A DNA stretch of 64,000 nt from Pseudomonas sp. MYb118. GTDB lineage: Bacteria; Pseudomonadota; Gammaproteobacteria; Pseudomonadales; Pseudomonadaceae. The stretch spans positions 1,922,001 through 1,986,000 of the forward strand of contig NZ_JBFRXN010000002.1 of NCBI RefSeq assembly GCF_040947875.1, in the 5' to 3' direction. Of this stretch, positions 7,885 to 17,490 are shown piece by piece. How positions within the stretch are numbered: position 1 is the stretch's first letter; every line of letters begins with the position of its first letter. The notes below the pieces were generated by a model. The model was given only the letters and a program-made list of their open reading frames with translations, had not been told where the DNA came from and searched no databases. A program made the position numbers and the translations under genes.

Positions 7885-9162
7885 ATGAGCAAGACTAACG
7901 CTGATTTGATGGCCCGCCGTGTAGCCGCTGTACCACGTGGTGTTGGCCAGATTCACCCGATCTTCGCCGACTCCGCGAAGAACGCTACCGTGACCGACGT
8001 TGAAGGTCGCGAGTTCATCGACTTCGCTGGCGGTATCGCTGTACTGAACACCGGCCACGTGCACCCGAAGATCATCGCCGCCGTGACCGAGCAGCTGAAC
8101 AAGCTGACTCACACCTGCTTCCAGGTGCTGGCCTACGAGCCGTACGTGGAACTGTGCGAAAAAGTCAACGCCCGGGTCCCAGGTGATTTCGCCAAGAAAA
8201 CCCTCCTGGTCACCACCGGTTCGGAAGCTGTGGAAAACGCCGTGAAAATCGCCCGTGCCGCCACTGGCCGTGCCGGCGTGATCGCGTTCACCGGCGCTTA
8301 CCACGGCCGCACCATGATGACCCTGGGCCTGACCGGTAAAGTCGTGCCTTACTCGGCCGGCATGGGCCTGATGCCAGGCGGCATCTTCCGCGCGCTGTAC
8401 CCGAACGAACTGCACGGTGTGAGCATCGACGACTCGATCGCCAGCATCGAGCGCATCTTCAAGAACGACGCCGAAGCCAAGGACATCGCTGCGATCATCA
8501 TCGAGCCGGTTCAGGGCGAAGGTGGTTTCTACGTTGCTCCGAAAGAATTCATGAAGCGTCTGCGTGCCCTGTGCGACCAGCACGGCATCCTGCTGATCGC
8601 TGACGAAGTGCAGACCGGCGCTGGCCGTACCGGCACCTTCTTCGCCATGGAACAGATGGGCGTTGCTGCCGACCTGACCACCTTCGCCAAATCCATCGCT
8701 GGCGGCTTCCCGCTGGCCGGTGTGTGCGGCAAGGCCGAATACATGGACGCCATCGCTCCAGGCGGCCTGGGCGGCACCTACGCCGGTAGCCCGATCGCTT
8801 GCGCCGCGGCCCTGGCCGTGATCGAAGTGTTCGAGGAAGAGCACCTGCTGGACCGCTGCAAGGCCGTCGGCGAGCGTCTGGTCACCGGCCTGAAAGCCAT
8901 CCAGGCCAAGTACCCGGTGATCGGCGAAGTGCGTGCCCTGGGCGCGATGATCGCGGTCGAGCTGTTCGAAAACGGCGACAGCCACAAGCCAAACGCCGCG
9001 GCTGTAGCCTCGGTAGTGGCCAAGGCGCGTGACAAGGGCCTGATCCTGCTGTCCTGCGGCACCTACGGCAACGTCCTGCGCGTGCTGGTACCGCTGACCT
9101 CGCCAGACGAGCAACTGGACAAAGGCCTGGCAATCATCGAAGAGTGCTTCGCCGAGCTGTGA
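7885..9162 (+). CDS. gabT: 4-aminobutyrate aminotransferase
   Basis: A 425-residue class III PLP-dependent aminotransferase. ATG 7885 follows GAGGAC; an in-frame upstream ATG would add only four residues. It transfers the GABA amino group to 2-oxoglutarate, giving succinate semialdehyde for GabD. Visible: VTTGSEAVENAVKIARAATGR and GAYHGRT for PLP contacts, EPVQGEGGF, the ADEVQTGAGRTG motif and the Schiff-base lysine in FAKSIAGGFPLAG near residue 269. It pairs with gabD in the same direction and is closed by a strong terminator at 9196. Confidence 0.97.
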   Translation: MSKTNADLMARRVAAVPRGVGQIHPIFADSAKNATVTDVEGREFIDFAGGIAVLNTGHVHPKIIAAVTEQLNKLTHTCFQVLAYEPYVELCEKVNARVPGDFAKKTLLVTTGSEAVENAVKIARAATGRAGVIAFTGAYHGRTMMTLGLTGKVVPYSAGMGLMPGGIFRALYPNELHGVSIDDSIASIERIFKNDAEAKDIAAIIIEPVQGEGGFYVAPKEFMKRLRALCDQHGILLIADEVQTGAGRTGTFFAMEQMGVAADLTTFAKSIAGGFPLAGVCGKAEYMDAIAPGGLGGTYAGSPIACAAALAVIEVFEEEHLLDRCKAVGERLVTGLKAIQAKYPVIGEVRALGAMIAVELFENGDSHKPNAAAVASVVAKARDKGLILLSCGTYGNVLRVLVPLTSPDEQLDKGLAIIEECFAEL

Positions 9163-9195
9163 TTCAAGCTTGGATGATTGTGTGACCTGATCGAC

Positions 9196-9221
9196 AAAAA
9201 ACCCGCTTCGGCGGGTTTTTT
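9196..9221 (+). terminator. Rho-independent terminator after gabT
   Basis: ACCCGC-TTCG-GCGGGT with a T-run after it and an A-run before it; it is symmetric, so it could work on both strands. Confidence 0.9.
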
Positions 9222-9298
9222 CATGCCTGCCCAACACCCCGCGCTGTTTCGAATCGCGCACATTGTCTAAGGTGCATGTATCGAGAGGGAGCTTATGC

Positions 9299-10513
9299 AT
9301 GACTGCCGTTGATTTACCTGCCGTACCTCGGGTGCTGATTGCCGAGGCGGACCCCTGGTCGCGCGACCTGCTCAAGGAAGTTCTGTTGAAAGTGCGTTGC
9401 GACGCGCGCCTGGACCTGTGCGCCGATGGCAAGGATGCGCTGTCGCGTCTGTCAGAAAATGCCTACGACCTGGTGATCGCCGATTGGGAACTGCCGGGCG
9501 TGGATGGCTTGAACGTGCTGCGTGGCGTGCGCCAGCGCAAGCGCAAGCCGCCGCTGCCGTTCATCCTGATGAGCAACCGCAACGACAGCGCCAGCGTGCG
9601 TGAAGCCTTGCCGCTGGCGCCAACCGCGTACCTGACCAAACCGTTGAACATGGACAGCCTGACCCAGCGCTTGCAGGGCTTGTTGCTCAATGCCGGCGAA
9701 GAAGTGTTCTGCGAGATTCCGGCGCTGGCACCAGGCATGACCCTGGCGGTGTTTCTCGAGCGTCGCCGTGAGCTGACCGACGGCGCGCCGCTGATGACCG
9801 ACGTGCAACTGGCGGTCAAGCGCAGCCTCAACCCAGGCGGCCTGGACCTCAAGCGCCTGGAAGAGGAAATCCGCAACGATCCGCAGATCACCGCGGTGCT
9901 GATCGCGGCTGCCAACAGCGCGGCGCAGCACCATGGCGCGGCGGTGCAGACGCTGCCCCAGGCGTTGCAACGCCTGGGCACCGGGCAGAGCATGAATTTG
10001 ATTCTCGGCCTGGCCTTGAAGCGCAGCGCACAACTGAGCGACCCGATCCTGGCGGACTACGCCGAGCGCTATTGGGACCTGTCGCTGCACACCGCCGAAT
10101 ACGCCCGCACGCTGGCGCGCCTGCTGGACCTGGATCAGGAGCGCTGCTATTGCGCGGGTATGCTGCATCGCCTGGGCGACCTGGCGTTGCTGCGCTGCCT
10201 GCAGGAATGGCGGCAGGCCGGCGGTGAGCTGGACGAATGGGAAGAAATCGGCGATGCGCTCGCCGAGTTCGGCGCCGCCTACGGTTCGGCCCTGCGCACC
10301 CGCTGGCGCCTGCCCCTGGAGCTACGTGAGCTGATTGCCGCGGTGTACCAGCTCGGTGGCGGGGTTTACTCGCGCGAGGCGCTGGTGATGAACATGGCGG
10401 CGCAACTGGCACGCCTGAGCGAGCACGAGGGGCTTGAGGAGCTGGCCAGGAGCCGGACGGCGCGGTTGCTCAAGATCGGGTTGCCGGAGTTGGTGCGGAT
10501 GCGCAAGAAATAA
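9299..10513 (+). CDS. Response regulator with HDOD output domain
   Basis: A 404-residue protein. ATG 9299 follows GAGAGGGAGC. Residues ~9-125 form a receiver domain: RVLIAEADPW acidic pocket, phospho-acceptor Asp in LVIADWELPGVDG, and conserved Lys in AYLTKPL. The rest carries an HDOD domain (LDLKRLEEEIRNDPQITAVLIAAANSA, followed by LPQALQRLGTGQSMNLILGLAL). HDOD proteins act as signalling hubs in motility, c-di-GMP or stress control rather than as HD hydrolases. No sensor kinase is adjacent. A convergent diguanylate cyclase follows beyond a REP pair. Confidence 0.9.
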   Translation: MTAVDLPAVPRVLIAEADPWSRDLLKEVLLKVRCDARLDLCADGKDALSRLSENAYDLVIADWELPGVDGLNVLRGVRQRKRKPPLPFILMSNRNDSASVREALPLAPTAYLTKPLNMDSLTQRLQGLLLNAGEEVFCEIPALAPGMTLAVFLERRRELTDGAPLMTDVQLAVKRSLNPGGLDLKRLEEEIRNDPQITAVLIAAANSAAQHHGAAVQTLPQALQRLGTGQSMNLILGLALKRSAQLSDPILADYAERYWDLSLHTAEYARTLARLLDLDQERCYCAGMLHRLGDLALLRCLQEWRQAGGELDEWEEIGDALAEFGAAYGSALRTRWRLPLELRELIAAVYQLGGGVYSREALVMNMAAQLARLSEHEGLEELARSRTARLLKIGLPELVRMRKK

Positions 10514-10529
10514 GACCTGCCCTGACCAC

Positions 10530-10618
10530 TGTGGGAGCGAGCCTGCTCGCGATGACGGAGTGTCAGCTTGCCTTGTGGCGTCTGACACGACGCTATCGCG
10601 AGCAGGCTCGCTCCCACA
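10530..10618. repeat. REPIN (inverted REP pair)
   Basis: TGTGGGAGCGAGCCTGCTCGCG starts at 10530 and its reverse complement ends at 10618, about 40 nt apart, between convergent genes. Confidence 0.9.
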
Positions 10619-10639
10619 TGGATGGGTGTGTACAGGCCG

Positions 10640-11629
10640 TTAACCCGAAATAATCCGGTTCTTGCCCTGGCGCTTGGCTTCGTACATTGCCGCATCCGCC
10701 CGGGCGAACAGGCTTTCGATGTTGGCGTCTTCGGCCGTCAGGTTGGTCAGGCCCTGGCTGACGGTGATGCCGAACGACTTCTGCTCATGGTTGAAGCTCA
10801 GCCGCTGGATCTCCCGTTGCAGGCGCTCGGCCACTTGCAGGGCCATGTCCGGGGCGCAGCCGGGGAACACCGCGGCAAACTCCTCACCGCCAATGCGCCC
10901 GAACAGATCGCCGCGGCGCAGCGTCCCGCGCCCGGTCTCGGCGATCTGTTGCAACACCTTGTCGCCCTCCGGATGGCCGTAGGTGTCGTTGATCACCTTG
11001 AAGTCGTCGATGTCCAGCAACAGGAAGGCCAACGGCCCGCCCTGTTGGCGAGCCAGCTCGAACTCGCGGTGGGCGCAGTCGAAGAAATGCCGGCGATTGC
11101 TGCTCTGGGTCAGCACGTCAGTGGTGGCCAGGCGGTGCAGCTCGCTTTCCATGTTTTTCTTGTCGGTGATGTCTTCCGCAAAGCCGACGATGATCACCGG
11201 CTGGCCGGGTTCGGCCTGGCGGTTGATGAAGCACTTGTCACTGAGCCAGCGCACCTGGCCATCGGCGGCGATGATGCGGTACTCGCGGTCCTCGACGGCG
11301 CCTTTGGCCAACACCTCGGCGAGGCTGCGCTCGGCGTATTCCAGGTCGTCCGGGTAAATGCTGTCGCGCCACTGGTTGTAGTCGGCCAGCAGCAGGCCGG
11401 CGGAGCGGCCGAAAATCCGTTCATAGGCCGGGCTGACGTACAGCACCTGGCGGGTTTCCCAATTGAAGGCCCACAGCACCGCGTTGACGCTGACCAGCAG
11501 CGAGCTGAACAGCTGTTCGCGTTCGCTCAGGCGGGCGACTTCGCCCTGGGCATGCATCAAGGCCATCAGGGTTTGTGCGGCCTCGGGCCACTCGGGGAGG
11601 GATGAGTCTTGCAGATTCTTGTTGAGCAT
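10640..11629 (-). CDS. PAS-domain diguanylate cyclase (GGEEF)
   Basis: 329 residues from ATG 11629; an in-frame GTG at 11674 would add 15 residues, and neither start has a strong ribosome site. A PAS domain (LLVSVNAVLWAFNWETRQVLYVSPAYERIFG to IIVGFAEDITDKK, residues ~45-165) precedes a GGDEF-type cyclase domain. The A-site is GGEEF in FGRIGGEEFAAVFPG. The inhibitory I-site RxxD (RRGD) sits exactly five residues before it, so product feedback is expected. It makes c-di-GMP from two GTP. There are no membrane spans. It probably matches PA0290 of P. aeruginosa (recollection). Confidence 0.93.
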   Translation of the reverse strand: MLNKNLQDSSLPEWPEAAQTLMALMHAQGEVARLSEREQLFSSLLVSVNAVLWAFNWETRQVLYVSPAYERIFGRSAGLLLADYNQWRDSIYPDDLEYAERSLAEVLAKGAVEDREYRIIAADGQVRWLSDKCFINRQAEPGQPVIIVGFAEDITDKKNMESELHRLATTDVLTQSSNRRHFFDCAHREFELARQQGGPLAFLLLDIDDFKVINDTYGHPEGDKVLQQIAETGRGTLRRGDLFGRIGGEEFAAVFPGCAPDMALQVAERLQREIQRLSFNHEQKSFGITVSQGLTNLTAEDANIESLFARADAAMYEAKRQGKNRIISG

Positions 11630-11773
11630 CGACACAAATCTCAAAGGGCAGGCTGCGGATTCGACAGCGGCCACAGCTAAACCCGCCGTAGTGGCGAAGT
11701 GTCTTTGAGATAGGCGATTTGCAACGAAGTTCCGAAGCGGGGCGCCCGCAAACAGGCGCCCCGATCAACGGTG

Positions 11774-12961
11774 TCAGGCGGTCGCGCCGGGGCGCAGCGA
11801 ATAGGTCTTCAACTGATCGGCGAAGTCGCGCAGGGACGCGATGCCGCTGGCCTCGGCCTCGTGGACCCAGTCCTTGATCGCCGCGAGCATGTCGTGGCCA
11901 TTTGCACTGGTCTTGACCCAGATCTGCTGCAAGGCCAGGCGTTTCTCGTAAATTACCTTCAGCGCCTGGCTGTGCTCGAGCATGGTCTGGATGCGGACGT
12001 GGTGTTTGTCATCGAGCAGGCTGGTCTCACGCGACAACAGGCGCTTGGCCCGGTGGAACTGGTGGCGGACCGAGTGATCGACCCTTTCCAGCTCCTGCTT
12101 GACCAGCGGCGCGATCACCAGCTTGCGGTACTGGGCCATGATCTGGAAGCGGTTGTTGAGGATGGCCATGGCGGTGTCCATGTCCAGGATGCCCTTGCCC
12201 TCGACCCGGTGGGCAATCGGCGCGACCCGTTGCACCTTGGCCAGGCGCAGAAAGCTGAAGACCTGGATCCAGGCCCAGCCGAGGTCGAACTCCCACTTCT
12301 TCACCGACAGTTTTGCCGAGTTAGGGTAGGTGTGATGGTTGTTATGCAGTTCTTCGCCGCCGATCAGGATGCCCCACGGCACCAGGTTGGTCGCAGCGTC
12401 GCGGCATTCGAAGTTGCGATAACCGACGGCATGGCCCAGGCCATTGACCACGCCGGCGGCCCAGATCGGAATCCACATCATCTGGATGGCCCAGATGGTG
12501 ATGCCGATGGTGCCGAACAGCAGCAGGTCGATGACCGCCATGATCGCCACGCCCAGCTTGGAGTAGCGGCTGTAGAGGTTGCGCTCGATCCAGTCCTCGG
12601 GGCAGTTCTTGCCGTAGATGCGCAGGGTCTCGGGGTTTTCCGCCTCGGCGCGGTACAGCTCGGCGCCTTTGCGCAGCACCGTGGACAGGCCCTTGATGAC
12701 CGGGCTGTGCGGGTCGTCGACGGTTTCGCATTTGGCGTGATGCTTGCGGTGGATGGCCGTCCACTCGCGGGTGTTCTGCGCCGTGGTCAGCCACAGCCAG
12801 AAGCGGAAGAAGTGTTTCAGGCCGGCATTGAGCTCAAGGGAGCGATGGGCTGAATAACGATGCAGGTAGACCGTAACGCCGATAATCGTGACATGGGTCA
12901 TCAAAAGGGTGACTGCCACCAGAGACCATGGCGACAAGCCGAGCAAACCTTGGTACCACAT
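11774..12961 (-). CDS. desA: Delta-9 fatty acid desaturase (DesA-type)
   Basis: A 395-residue integral membrane di-iron desaturase. Histidine boxes are complete: HRYSAH (34-39), HRKHH (71-75) and HNNHH (206-210). Hydrophobic spans lie near residues 10-32, 45-62, 135-158 and 160-175. It introduces the cis-9 double bond into saturated acyl chains, adjusting membrane fluidity. Assignment to the phospholipid-acting DesA rather than acyl-CoA DesB rests on neighbourhood (next to PA0285-like and oscA genes), not on a visible residue. A long C-terminal helical region (~280-395) is typical. It is divergent from the PAS-GGDEF-EAL gene, with 148 nt between them. Confidence 0.88.
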   Translation of the reverse strand: MWYQGLLGLSPWSLVAVTLLMTHVTIIGVTVYLHRYSAHRSLELNAGLKHFFRFWLWLTTAQNTREWTAIHRKHHAKCETVDDPHSPVIKGLSTVLRKGAELYRAEAENPETLRIYGKNCPEDWIERNLYSRYSKLGVAIMAVIDLLLFGTIGITIWAIQMMWIPIWAAGVVNGLGHAVGYRNFECRDAATNLVPWGILIGGEELHNNHHTYPNSAKLSVKKWEFDLGWAWIQVFSFLRLAKVQRVAPIAHRVEGKGILDMDTAMAILNNRFQIMAQYRKLVIAPLVKQELERVDHSVRHQFHRAKRLLSRETSLLDDKHHVRIQTMLEHSQALKVIYEKRLALQQIWVKTSANGHDMLAAIKDWVHEAEASGIASLRDFADQLKTYSLRPGATA

Positions 12962-13070
12962 AGGCTGTAGGGCCCTCGAATAAGAAAAAAAACAGCCGTT
13001 GCATTATCACTGAGCACACAGATAAAACCAGTCGCCCTTTCAGATAAGAGTCTCTGGATGTTACTTCACT

Positions 13071-13076
13071 TATAAT
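13071..13076 (+). promoter_or_regulatory. Candidate -10 box of the PAS-GGDEF-EAL gene
   Basis: A perfect TATAAT lies 34 nt before the ATG at 13110. No matching -35 hexamer is clear at 17 nt upstream. Confidence 0.4.
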
Positions 13077-13109
13077 TCGAACCCTTTTGTAGGGACAGGG
13101 ACAGCCGAA

Positions 13110-15032
13110 ATGTCTGCCACCTATCGCGTCGCGTTGCGTGCGGCACTGATCTACCTGCTGCTGTCGGTCGTCTGGCTGCAGTTCAGTGGTTATTTATTGA
13201 ACAGTTTCTTCGATAGCTCCGCTGAGCAGCTGCGTTGGCAACTGATCAATGGCTATGTCTGGGTGCTGCTCAGCGCCGGGCTGATCTTCATTGCCCGTAC
13301 GCGCCTGCTGCGTTGCCTGGGATTCGGCGCCACCCTGCGCGAGCACCACGCCGATCGCGAGCGCCTGCGCCAGGCGGCCGCCGTGTTCGATTGCACCCGC
13401 GAGGGCGTACTGGTCACCAACCGCGAGGGCGTGATCGTGCACGTCAACCGCGCGTTCATGCAGATCACCGGCTACCAGCGTGAGGAAGTGCTGGGCCAGG
13501 AGCCGCGGATGTTCAAATCCGGGCACCACCCGGCGTCCTTCTACCAGACCATGTTCAGCACCCTGCAGCGGTGCGGCGAATGGAGCGGCGAGATCTGGAA
13601 CCGGCGCAAAAGTGGCGAGATCTATCCGCAATGGCAGACCATCCGCCTGATCCGCGACGACCACGGCCAGCTCAGTCACTACGTCGCGGTGTTCTCCGAC
13701 ATCAGCAAGATCAAGGACTCCGAGCACGAGCTCAAGTACCTGGCCCACCACGACCCGCTGACCGACCTGCCCAATCGCCTGCTGTTCACCGACCGCGCCC
13801 AGCAGGCCCTGGCCTCGGCGCAGATCAACAAGCGCGGCTGCGCGTTGCTGCTGATCGACCTCGATCACTTCAAGATGATCAACGACAGCCTCGGCCACAC
13901 CGTCGGCGACAAACTGCTCAAGGCCGTGGCCAAGCGCCTGAAGGCGATGTTCGGCCCGGGCATCACCCTGGCCCGACTGGGCGGCGATGAGTTCGCCGTA
14001 CTCGCAGAGAACTGCCCGCAGCTGGTGCAGGCGGCGGCGCTGGCCCAGCGCATCCTCGATGGTTTGAAGGAGCAGTTTCCAATCGACGGCCATCAGTTGT
14101 TCATCAACGCGAGCATTGGTATCAGCCTGTTTCCGGGCGATGCGCTGAGTGCCGAACAGTTGCTGCGTAACGCCGACTCCGCGCTGTTCAAGACCAAGAG
14201 CGCGGGGCGCGATGGCTACGCCCTGTACACCGAAGAGCTGACCGCCCATGCGCAGCAGCGGGTTGAGACCGCATTCGAGTTGCGCCGGGCGCTGGAGCAG
14301 AACGAACTGCGCGTGCATTACCAACCCGTGCATGACCTCAAGACCAGCCGCCTGGTCGGCGTCGAGGCGCTGGTGCGCTGGCAGCATCCGCAACGTGGGC
14401 TGGTCTCGCCTGCCGAGTTCATCCCCATTGCCGAACGCACCGGCCTGATCGCCGAGATCGACGCCTGGGTCATGCGTCAGGCGTGCGAGCAGATGTGCCA
14501 GTGGCAGCAGGCGGGCGTGGTGTTGTCGTTTGTCGCGGTGAATGTTTCGTCGCGGCTGTTCGCCCGTCATGAGCTGTATCAGCAGGTGGCGCAGGCACTG
14601 CACGACACCGGCCTGGACCCGGCGCTGCTGGAGCTGGAAGTGACCGAAAGTGCGGTCATGGATGACCCGGAGGTGGCGCTGGAGCAGATGTACCGCCTGC
14701 GCGAGCTGGGTGTGCGCCTGGCCATTGATGATTTCGGCACCGGCTATTCGTCGCTGCTGCGCCTCAAGCGCCTGCCGGTGCAGAAGCTCAAGATCGACCA
14801 GGGCTTCGTCGCCGGCTTGCCCTGGGACGAAGACGATGGCGCCATCGTGCGGGTGATCATCGCCCTGGCGCAGAGCATGGGCATGCAAGTGCATGCCGAG
14901 GGCATCGAGCAGGTCGAGCAGGCGGCTTTCATCCTCGAACAGGGCGGTGATCTCGGCCAGGGCTACTGGTTCGGCCGGCCGATGCCGGCCCAGGAACTGG
15001 ACTGGGCGCGCGCGCCCGTCATAGCCCTGTAA
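13110..15032 (+). CDS. PAS-GGDEF-EAL protein, c-di-GMP phosphodiesterase
   Basis: A 640-residue membrane protein. Two N-terminal spans (residues ~9-31 and 47-63) anchor it. A PAS domain (FDCTREGVLVTNREG to YVAVFSDISKIKD, ~90-205) is followed by a GGDEF domain (GGDEF at 291-295) and an EAL domain. Phosphodiesterase residues look intact: EAL at 419-421, VNVSSRLF, LEVTESAV, DDFGTGYSS and KIDQGFV. The GGDEF domain also has the canonical sequence, but no RxxD is in the I-site position. It most likely hydrolyses c-di-GMP in response to a PAS-sensed cue. It probably corresponds to P. aeruginosa PA0285, from memory. Confidence 0.93.
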   Translation: MSATYRVALRAALIYLLLSVVWLQFSGYLLNSFFDSSAEQLRWQLINGYVWVLLSAGLIFIARTRLLRCLGFGATLREHHADRERLRQAAAVFDCTREGVLVTNREGVIVHVNRAFMQITGYQREEVLGQEPRMFKSGHHPASFYQTMFSTLQRCGEWSGEIWNRRKSGEIYPQWQTIRLIRDDHGQLSHYVAVFSDISKIKDSEHELKYLAHHDPLTDLPNRLLFTDRAQQALASAQINKRGCALLLIDLDHFKMINDSLGHTVGDKLLKAVAKRLKAMFGPGITLARLGGDEFAVLAENCPQLVQAAALAQRILDGLKEQFPIDGHQLFINASIGISLFPGDALSAEQLLRNADSALFKTKSAGRDGYALYTEELTAHAQQRVETAFELRRALEQNELRVHYQPVHDLKTSRLVGVEALVRWQHPQRGLVSPAEFIPIAERTGLIAEIDAWVMRQACEQMCQWQQAGVVLSFVAVNVSSRLFARHELYQQVAQALHDTGLDPALLELEVTESAVMDDPEVALEQMYRLRELGVRLAIDDFGTGYSSLLRLKRLPVQKLKIDQGFVAGLPWDEDDGAIVRVIIALAQSMGMQVHAEGIEQVEQAAFILEQGGDLGQGYWFGRPMPAQELDWARAPVIAL

Positions 15033-15044
15033 CCACACCACTGA

Positions 15045-15098
15045 TCGTTCCCACGCTCCCGCGTGGGAATGCCTCCCGAGACGCTCCGCGTCCCAATT
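15045..15098. repeat. Short repeat of the GATCGTTCCCACGC family (single half)
   Basis: GATCGTTCCCACGC...GCGTGGGAATGC forms a hairpin here. The same family occurs as a complete double unit at 26154-26257. Confidence 0.7.
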
Positions 15099-15127
15099 TC
15101 CCGTACTGGAATTTTGGTTATATAAAC

Positions 15128-15152
15128 ATTCTTAAATAGTCTTTTTAAGAAT
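15128..15152. promoter_or_regulatory. AT-rich inverted repeat upstream of oscA, candidate CysB site
   Basis: ATTCTTAAA (15128-15136) and TTTAAGAAT (15144-15152) are perfect arms around 7 nt, in an AT-rich patch about 85 nt before oscA. CysB sites are AT-rich with loose dyads, so the assignment is by context. Confidence 0.45.
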
Positions 15153-15235
15153 ATCTGCACCTCACTACTATGGGCCCCAAGCCACAAGCAGTCCCGAAGA
15201 CTGCAGGGCACCCCCTCAGTCGAAGGAGCAGCACC

Positions 15236-15418
15236 ATGAGCGCATCCCTGCGTAGCGTTGACGGTCAAGACGAAGCCACCATCCTGCGTGAAATCCAGAG
15301 CGCCCTGCGCGACCTGCGCTTCGGCGCCGTGGAAATCACCGTGCACAACGCCCAGGTGGTGCAGATCGAGCGCAAGGAAAAATTCCGCTTGCAGAACCCC
15401 AGCCACAAGCCGAGCTGA
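15236..15418 (+). CDS. oscA: Sulfur-starvation response protein OscA
   Basis: A 60-residue protein starting at ATG 15236 behind GAAGGAGCAGC. It has the OscA/PA0284-type sequence: ATILREIQSALRDLRFGAVEITVHNAQVVQIERKEKFRL. Such proteins (also seen as YezD-like) are needed for organosulfur use and chromate tolerance in pseudomonads; the mechanism is not known. It is the first gene of the sulfate uptake operon, 69 nt ahead of sbp. Confidence 0.85.
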   Translation: MSASLRSVDGQDEATILREIQSALRDLRFGAVEITVHNAQVVQIERKEKFRLQNPSHKPS

Positions 15419-15487
15419 GCCAACGGCAAGCCGATTCCCGCCCACATAAAAAAAGCCAACACACTTAGAATTCCAGGAGCTTTCACC

Positions 15488-16501
15488 ATGTCGTCGATTC
15501 GTCATTTCGCTTTGGCCGCCCTGGCCAGTGCCCTTTTTGCGGGTTCCGCGGTTGCCAAGGACTACGAGCTGCTCAACGTGTCGTATGACCCGACGCGCGA
15601 GCTGTACCAGGACTACAACGCCGAATTCGTCAATTTCTGGAAGACAAGCAATCCCGGCGACAACGTGAAAATCCAGCAGTCCCACGGTGGCTCGGGCAAG
15701 CAGGGGCGTGCGGTGATCGACGGCCTGCGCGCCGACGTGGTAACCCTGGCGCTGGCCGGTGACATCGACGAAATCGCCAAGCTGGGCAAGACCCTGCCAG
15801 CCGACTGGCAGAAGCGCCTGCCGGATGCGAGCACTCCGTACACTTCGACCATCGTGTTCCTGGTGCGCAAGGGCAACCCCAAGGGCATCAAGGACTGGGG
15901 CGACCTGGTCAAGAATGACGTGTCGGTGATCACCCCGAACCCGAAAACCTCCGGCGGCGCTCGCTGGAACTTCCTCGCGGCCTGGGCCTACGGTCTGAAA
16001 GCCAACGGCGGTGACGAGGCCAAGGCCAAGCAATACGTCGAGACCCTGTTCAAGCACGTGCCTGTGCTGGACACCGGTGCTCGCGGCTCGACCATCACCT
16101 TCGTCAACAACGGTCAGGGCGACGTGCTGCTGGCCTGGGAAAACGAAGCCTTCCTGGCGCTGAAGGAAGATGGCGGCGCCGACAAGTTCGAAATCGTCGT
16201 GCCTTCGCTGTCGATCCTCGCCGAGCCACCAGTGGCCGTGGTCGACAAGAACGCCGAGAAAAAAGGCAATGAGCAAATCGCAGAGGCCTACCTCAAGCAC
16301 CTGTACAGCCCGGCCGGCCAGGAAATCGCCGCGAAGAACTTCTACCGTCCACGGGACAAGGACGTGGCCGCCAAATACATCCAGCAGTTCCCGAAACTGG
16401 AACTGGTGACCATCGACAAGGATTTCGGCGGCTGGAAAACCGCACAGCCGAAGTTCTTCAATGACGGCGGCGTGTTCGACCAGATCTATCAGGCGCAGTA
16501 A
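15488..16501 (+). CDS. sbp: Periplasmic sulfate-binding protein
   Basis: A 337-residue protein with signal peptide ([19 protein letters not shown], cleavage near AVAKD residue 24). The mature start [21 protein letters not shown] is diagnostic for Sbp/CysP. It also carries [17 protein letters not shown] and [20 protein letters not shown], which form the sulfate pocket. The ribosome site is CAGGAGC. It captures sulfate or thiosulfate and delivers it to CysTWA. A REPIN separates it from cysT, which may set a high binding-protein to permease ratio. Confidence 0.96.
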   Translation: MSSIRHFALAALASALFAGSAVAKDYELLNVSYDPTRELYQDYNAEFVNFWKTSNPGDNVKIQQSHGGSGKQGRAVIDGLRADVVTLALAGDIDEIAKLGKTLPADWQKRLPDASTPYTSTIVFLVRKGNPKGIKDWGDLVKNDVSVITPNPKTSGGARWNFLAAWAYGLKANGGDEAKAKQYVETLFKHVPVLDTGARGSTITFVNNGQGDVLLAWENEAFLALKEDGGADKFEIVVPSLSILAEPPVAVVDKNAEKKGNEQIAEAYLKHLYSPAGQEIAAKNFYRPRDKDVAAKYIQQFPKLELVTIDKDFGGWKTAQPKFFNDGGVFDQIYQAQ

Positions 16502-16539
16502 TCTACCCATTACGAGCCTGGATGCTCAGGCACAACATC

Positions 16540-16632
16540 CTGTAGGAGCGAGCTTGCTCGCGATAGCGGTAGGTCAGGTTATACATAGGTTGACTGACAC
16601 GACCCCATCGCGAGCAAGCTCGCTCCTACAGG
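16540..16632. repeat. REPIN inside the sulfate operon
   Basis: CTGTAGGAGCGAGCTTGCTCG starts at 16540; the inverted copy ends with CGCTCCTACAG at 16631. It occupies the 157-nt gap between sbp and cysT. Confidence 0.92.
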
Positions 16633-16658
16633 ATTGCGTTTATTGACCAAGGACTTTT

Positions 16659-17477
16659 ATGTCGCGTCGTATCTCCCCCGTCATACCCGGCTTCGGGCTG
16701 ACGCTGGGCTACACCTTGGTGTACCTCAGCCTGATTGTGCTCATACCGCTGGCGGCGATGTTCGTCCACGCCGCCCAACTCACCTGGGACCAGTTCTGGG
16801 CCATCGTTTCGGCGCCCCGCGTGCTGGCGGCGTTGAAGCTGAGCTTCGGTACCGCGCTGTACGCCGCGATCATCAACGGCATCATCGGTACGTTGCTGGC
16901 CTGGGTGCTGGTGCGCTACACCTTCCCCGGGCGCAAGGTCATCGATGCGATGATCGACCTGCCGTTCGCCCTGCCGACCGCCGTGGCCGGCATCGCCTTG
17001 ACCGCGCTGTATGCGCCGGCCGGCCTGGTCGGGCAGTTCGCCACGGACCTGGGTTTCAAGATCGCCTACACCCCGCTGGGCATCACGCTGGCGCTGACCT
17101 TCGTCACGCTGCCTTTCGTCGTGCGTACGGTGCAACCGGTGCTGGCCGACATTCCCCGTGAGGTCGAGGAAGCGGCCGCCTGCCTGGGCGCCAAGCCGCT
17201 GCAGGTGTTCCGCCATGTCCTCATGCCCGCGCTGCTGCCCGCCTGGCTGACCGGTTTCGCCCTGGCCTTCGCCCGTGGCGTCGGCGAGTACGGTTCGGTG
17301 ATTTTCATCGCCGGCAACATGCCGATGAAAACCGAGATCCTGCCGTTGCTGATCATGGTCAAACTCGACCAGTACGATTACACCGGCGCGACCGCCATCG
17401 GCGTGCTGATGCTGGTGGTTTCCTTCGTCCTGTTGCTGCTGATCAACCTGCTGCAACGCCGCATCGAAACCCCATAA
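16659..17477 (+). CDS. cysT: Sulfate ABC transporter permease CysT
   Basis: A 272-residue inner-membrane protein with about six spans, starting [20 protein letters not shown]. The family EAA loop is [49 protein letters not shown] is the CysT signature. It forms the heterodimeric channel with CysW, 13 nt downstream. Length matches CysT/CysU. Confidence 0.96.
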   Translation: MSRRISPVIPGFGLTLGYTLVYLSLIVLIPLAAMFVHAAQLTWDQFWAIVSAPRVLAALKLSFGTALYAAIINGIIGTLLAWVLVRYTFPGRKVIDAMIDLPFALPTAVAGIALTALYAPAGLVGQFATDLGFKIAYTPLGITLALTFVTLPFVVRTVQPVLADIPREVEEAAACLGAKPLQVFRHVLMPALLPAWLTGFALAFARGVGEYGSVIFIAGNMPMKTEILPLLIMVKLDQYDYTGATAIGVLMLVVSFVLLLLINLLQRRIETP

Positions 17478-17490
17478 GGAGGCGCGAACC

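Noticed and set aside
13194..15041. 615-codon open frame antisense to the PAS-GGDEF-EAL gene
   Set aside because: It is a shadow of a gene with intact GGDEF and EAL motifs.
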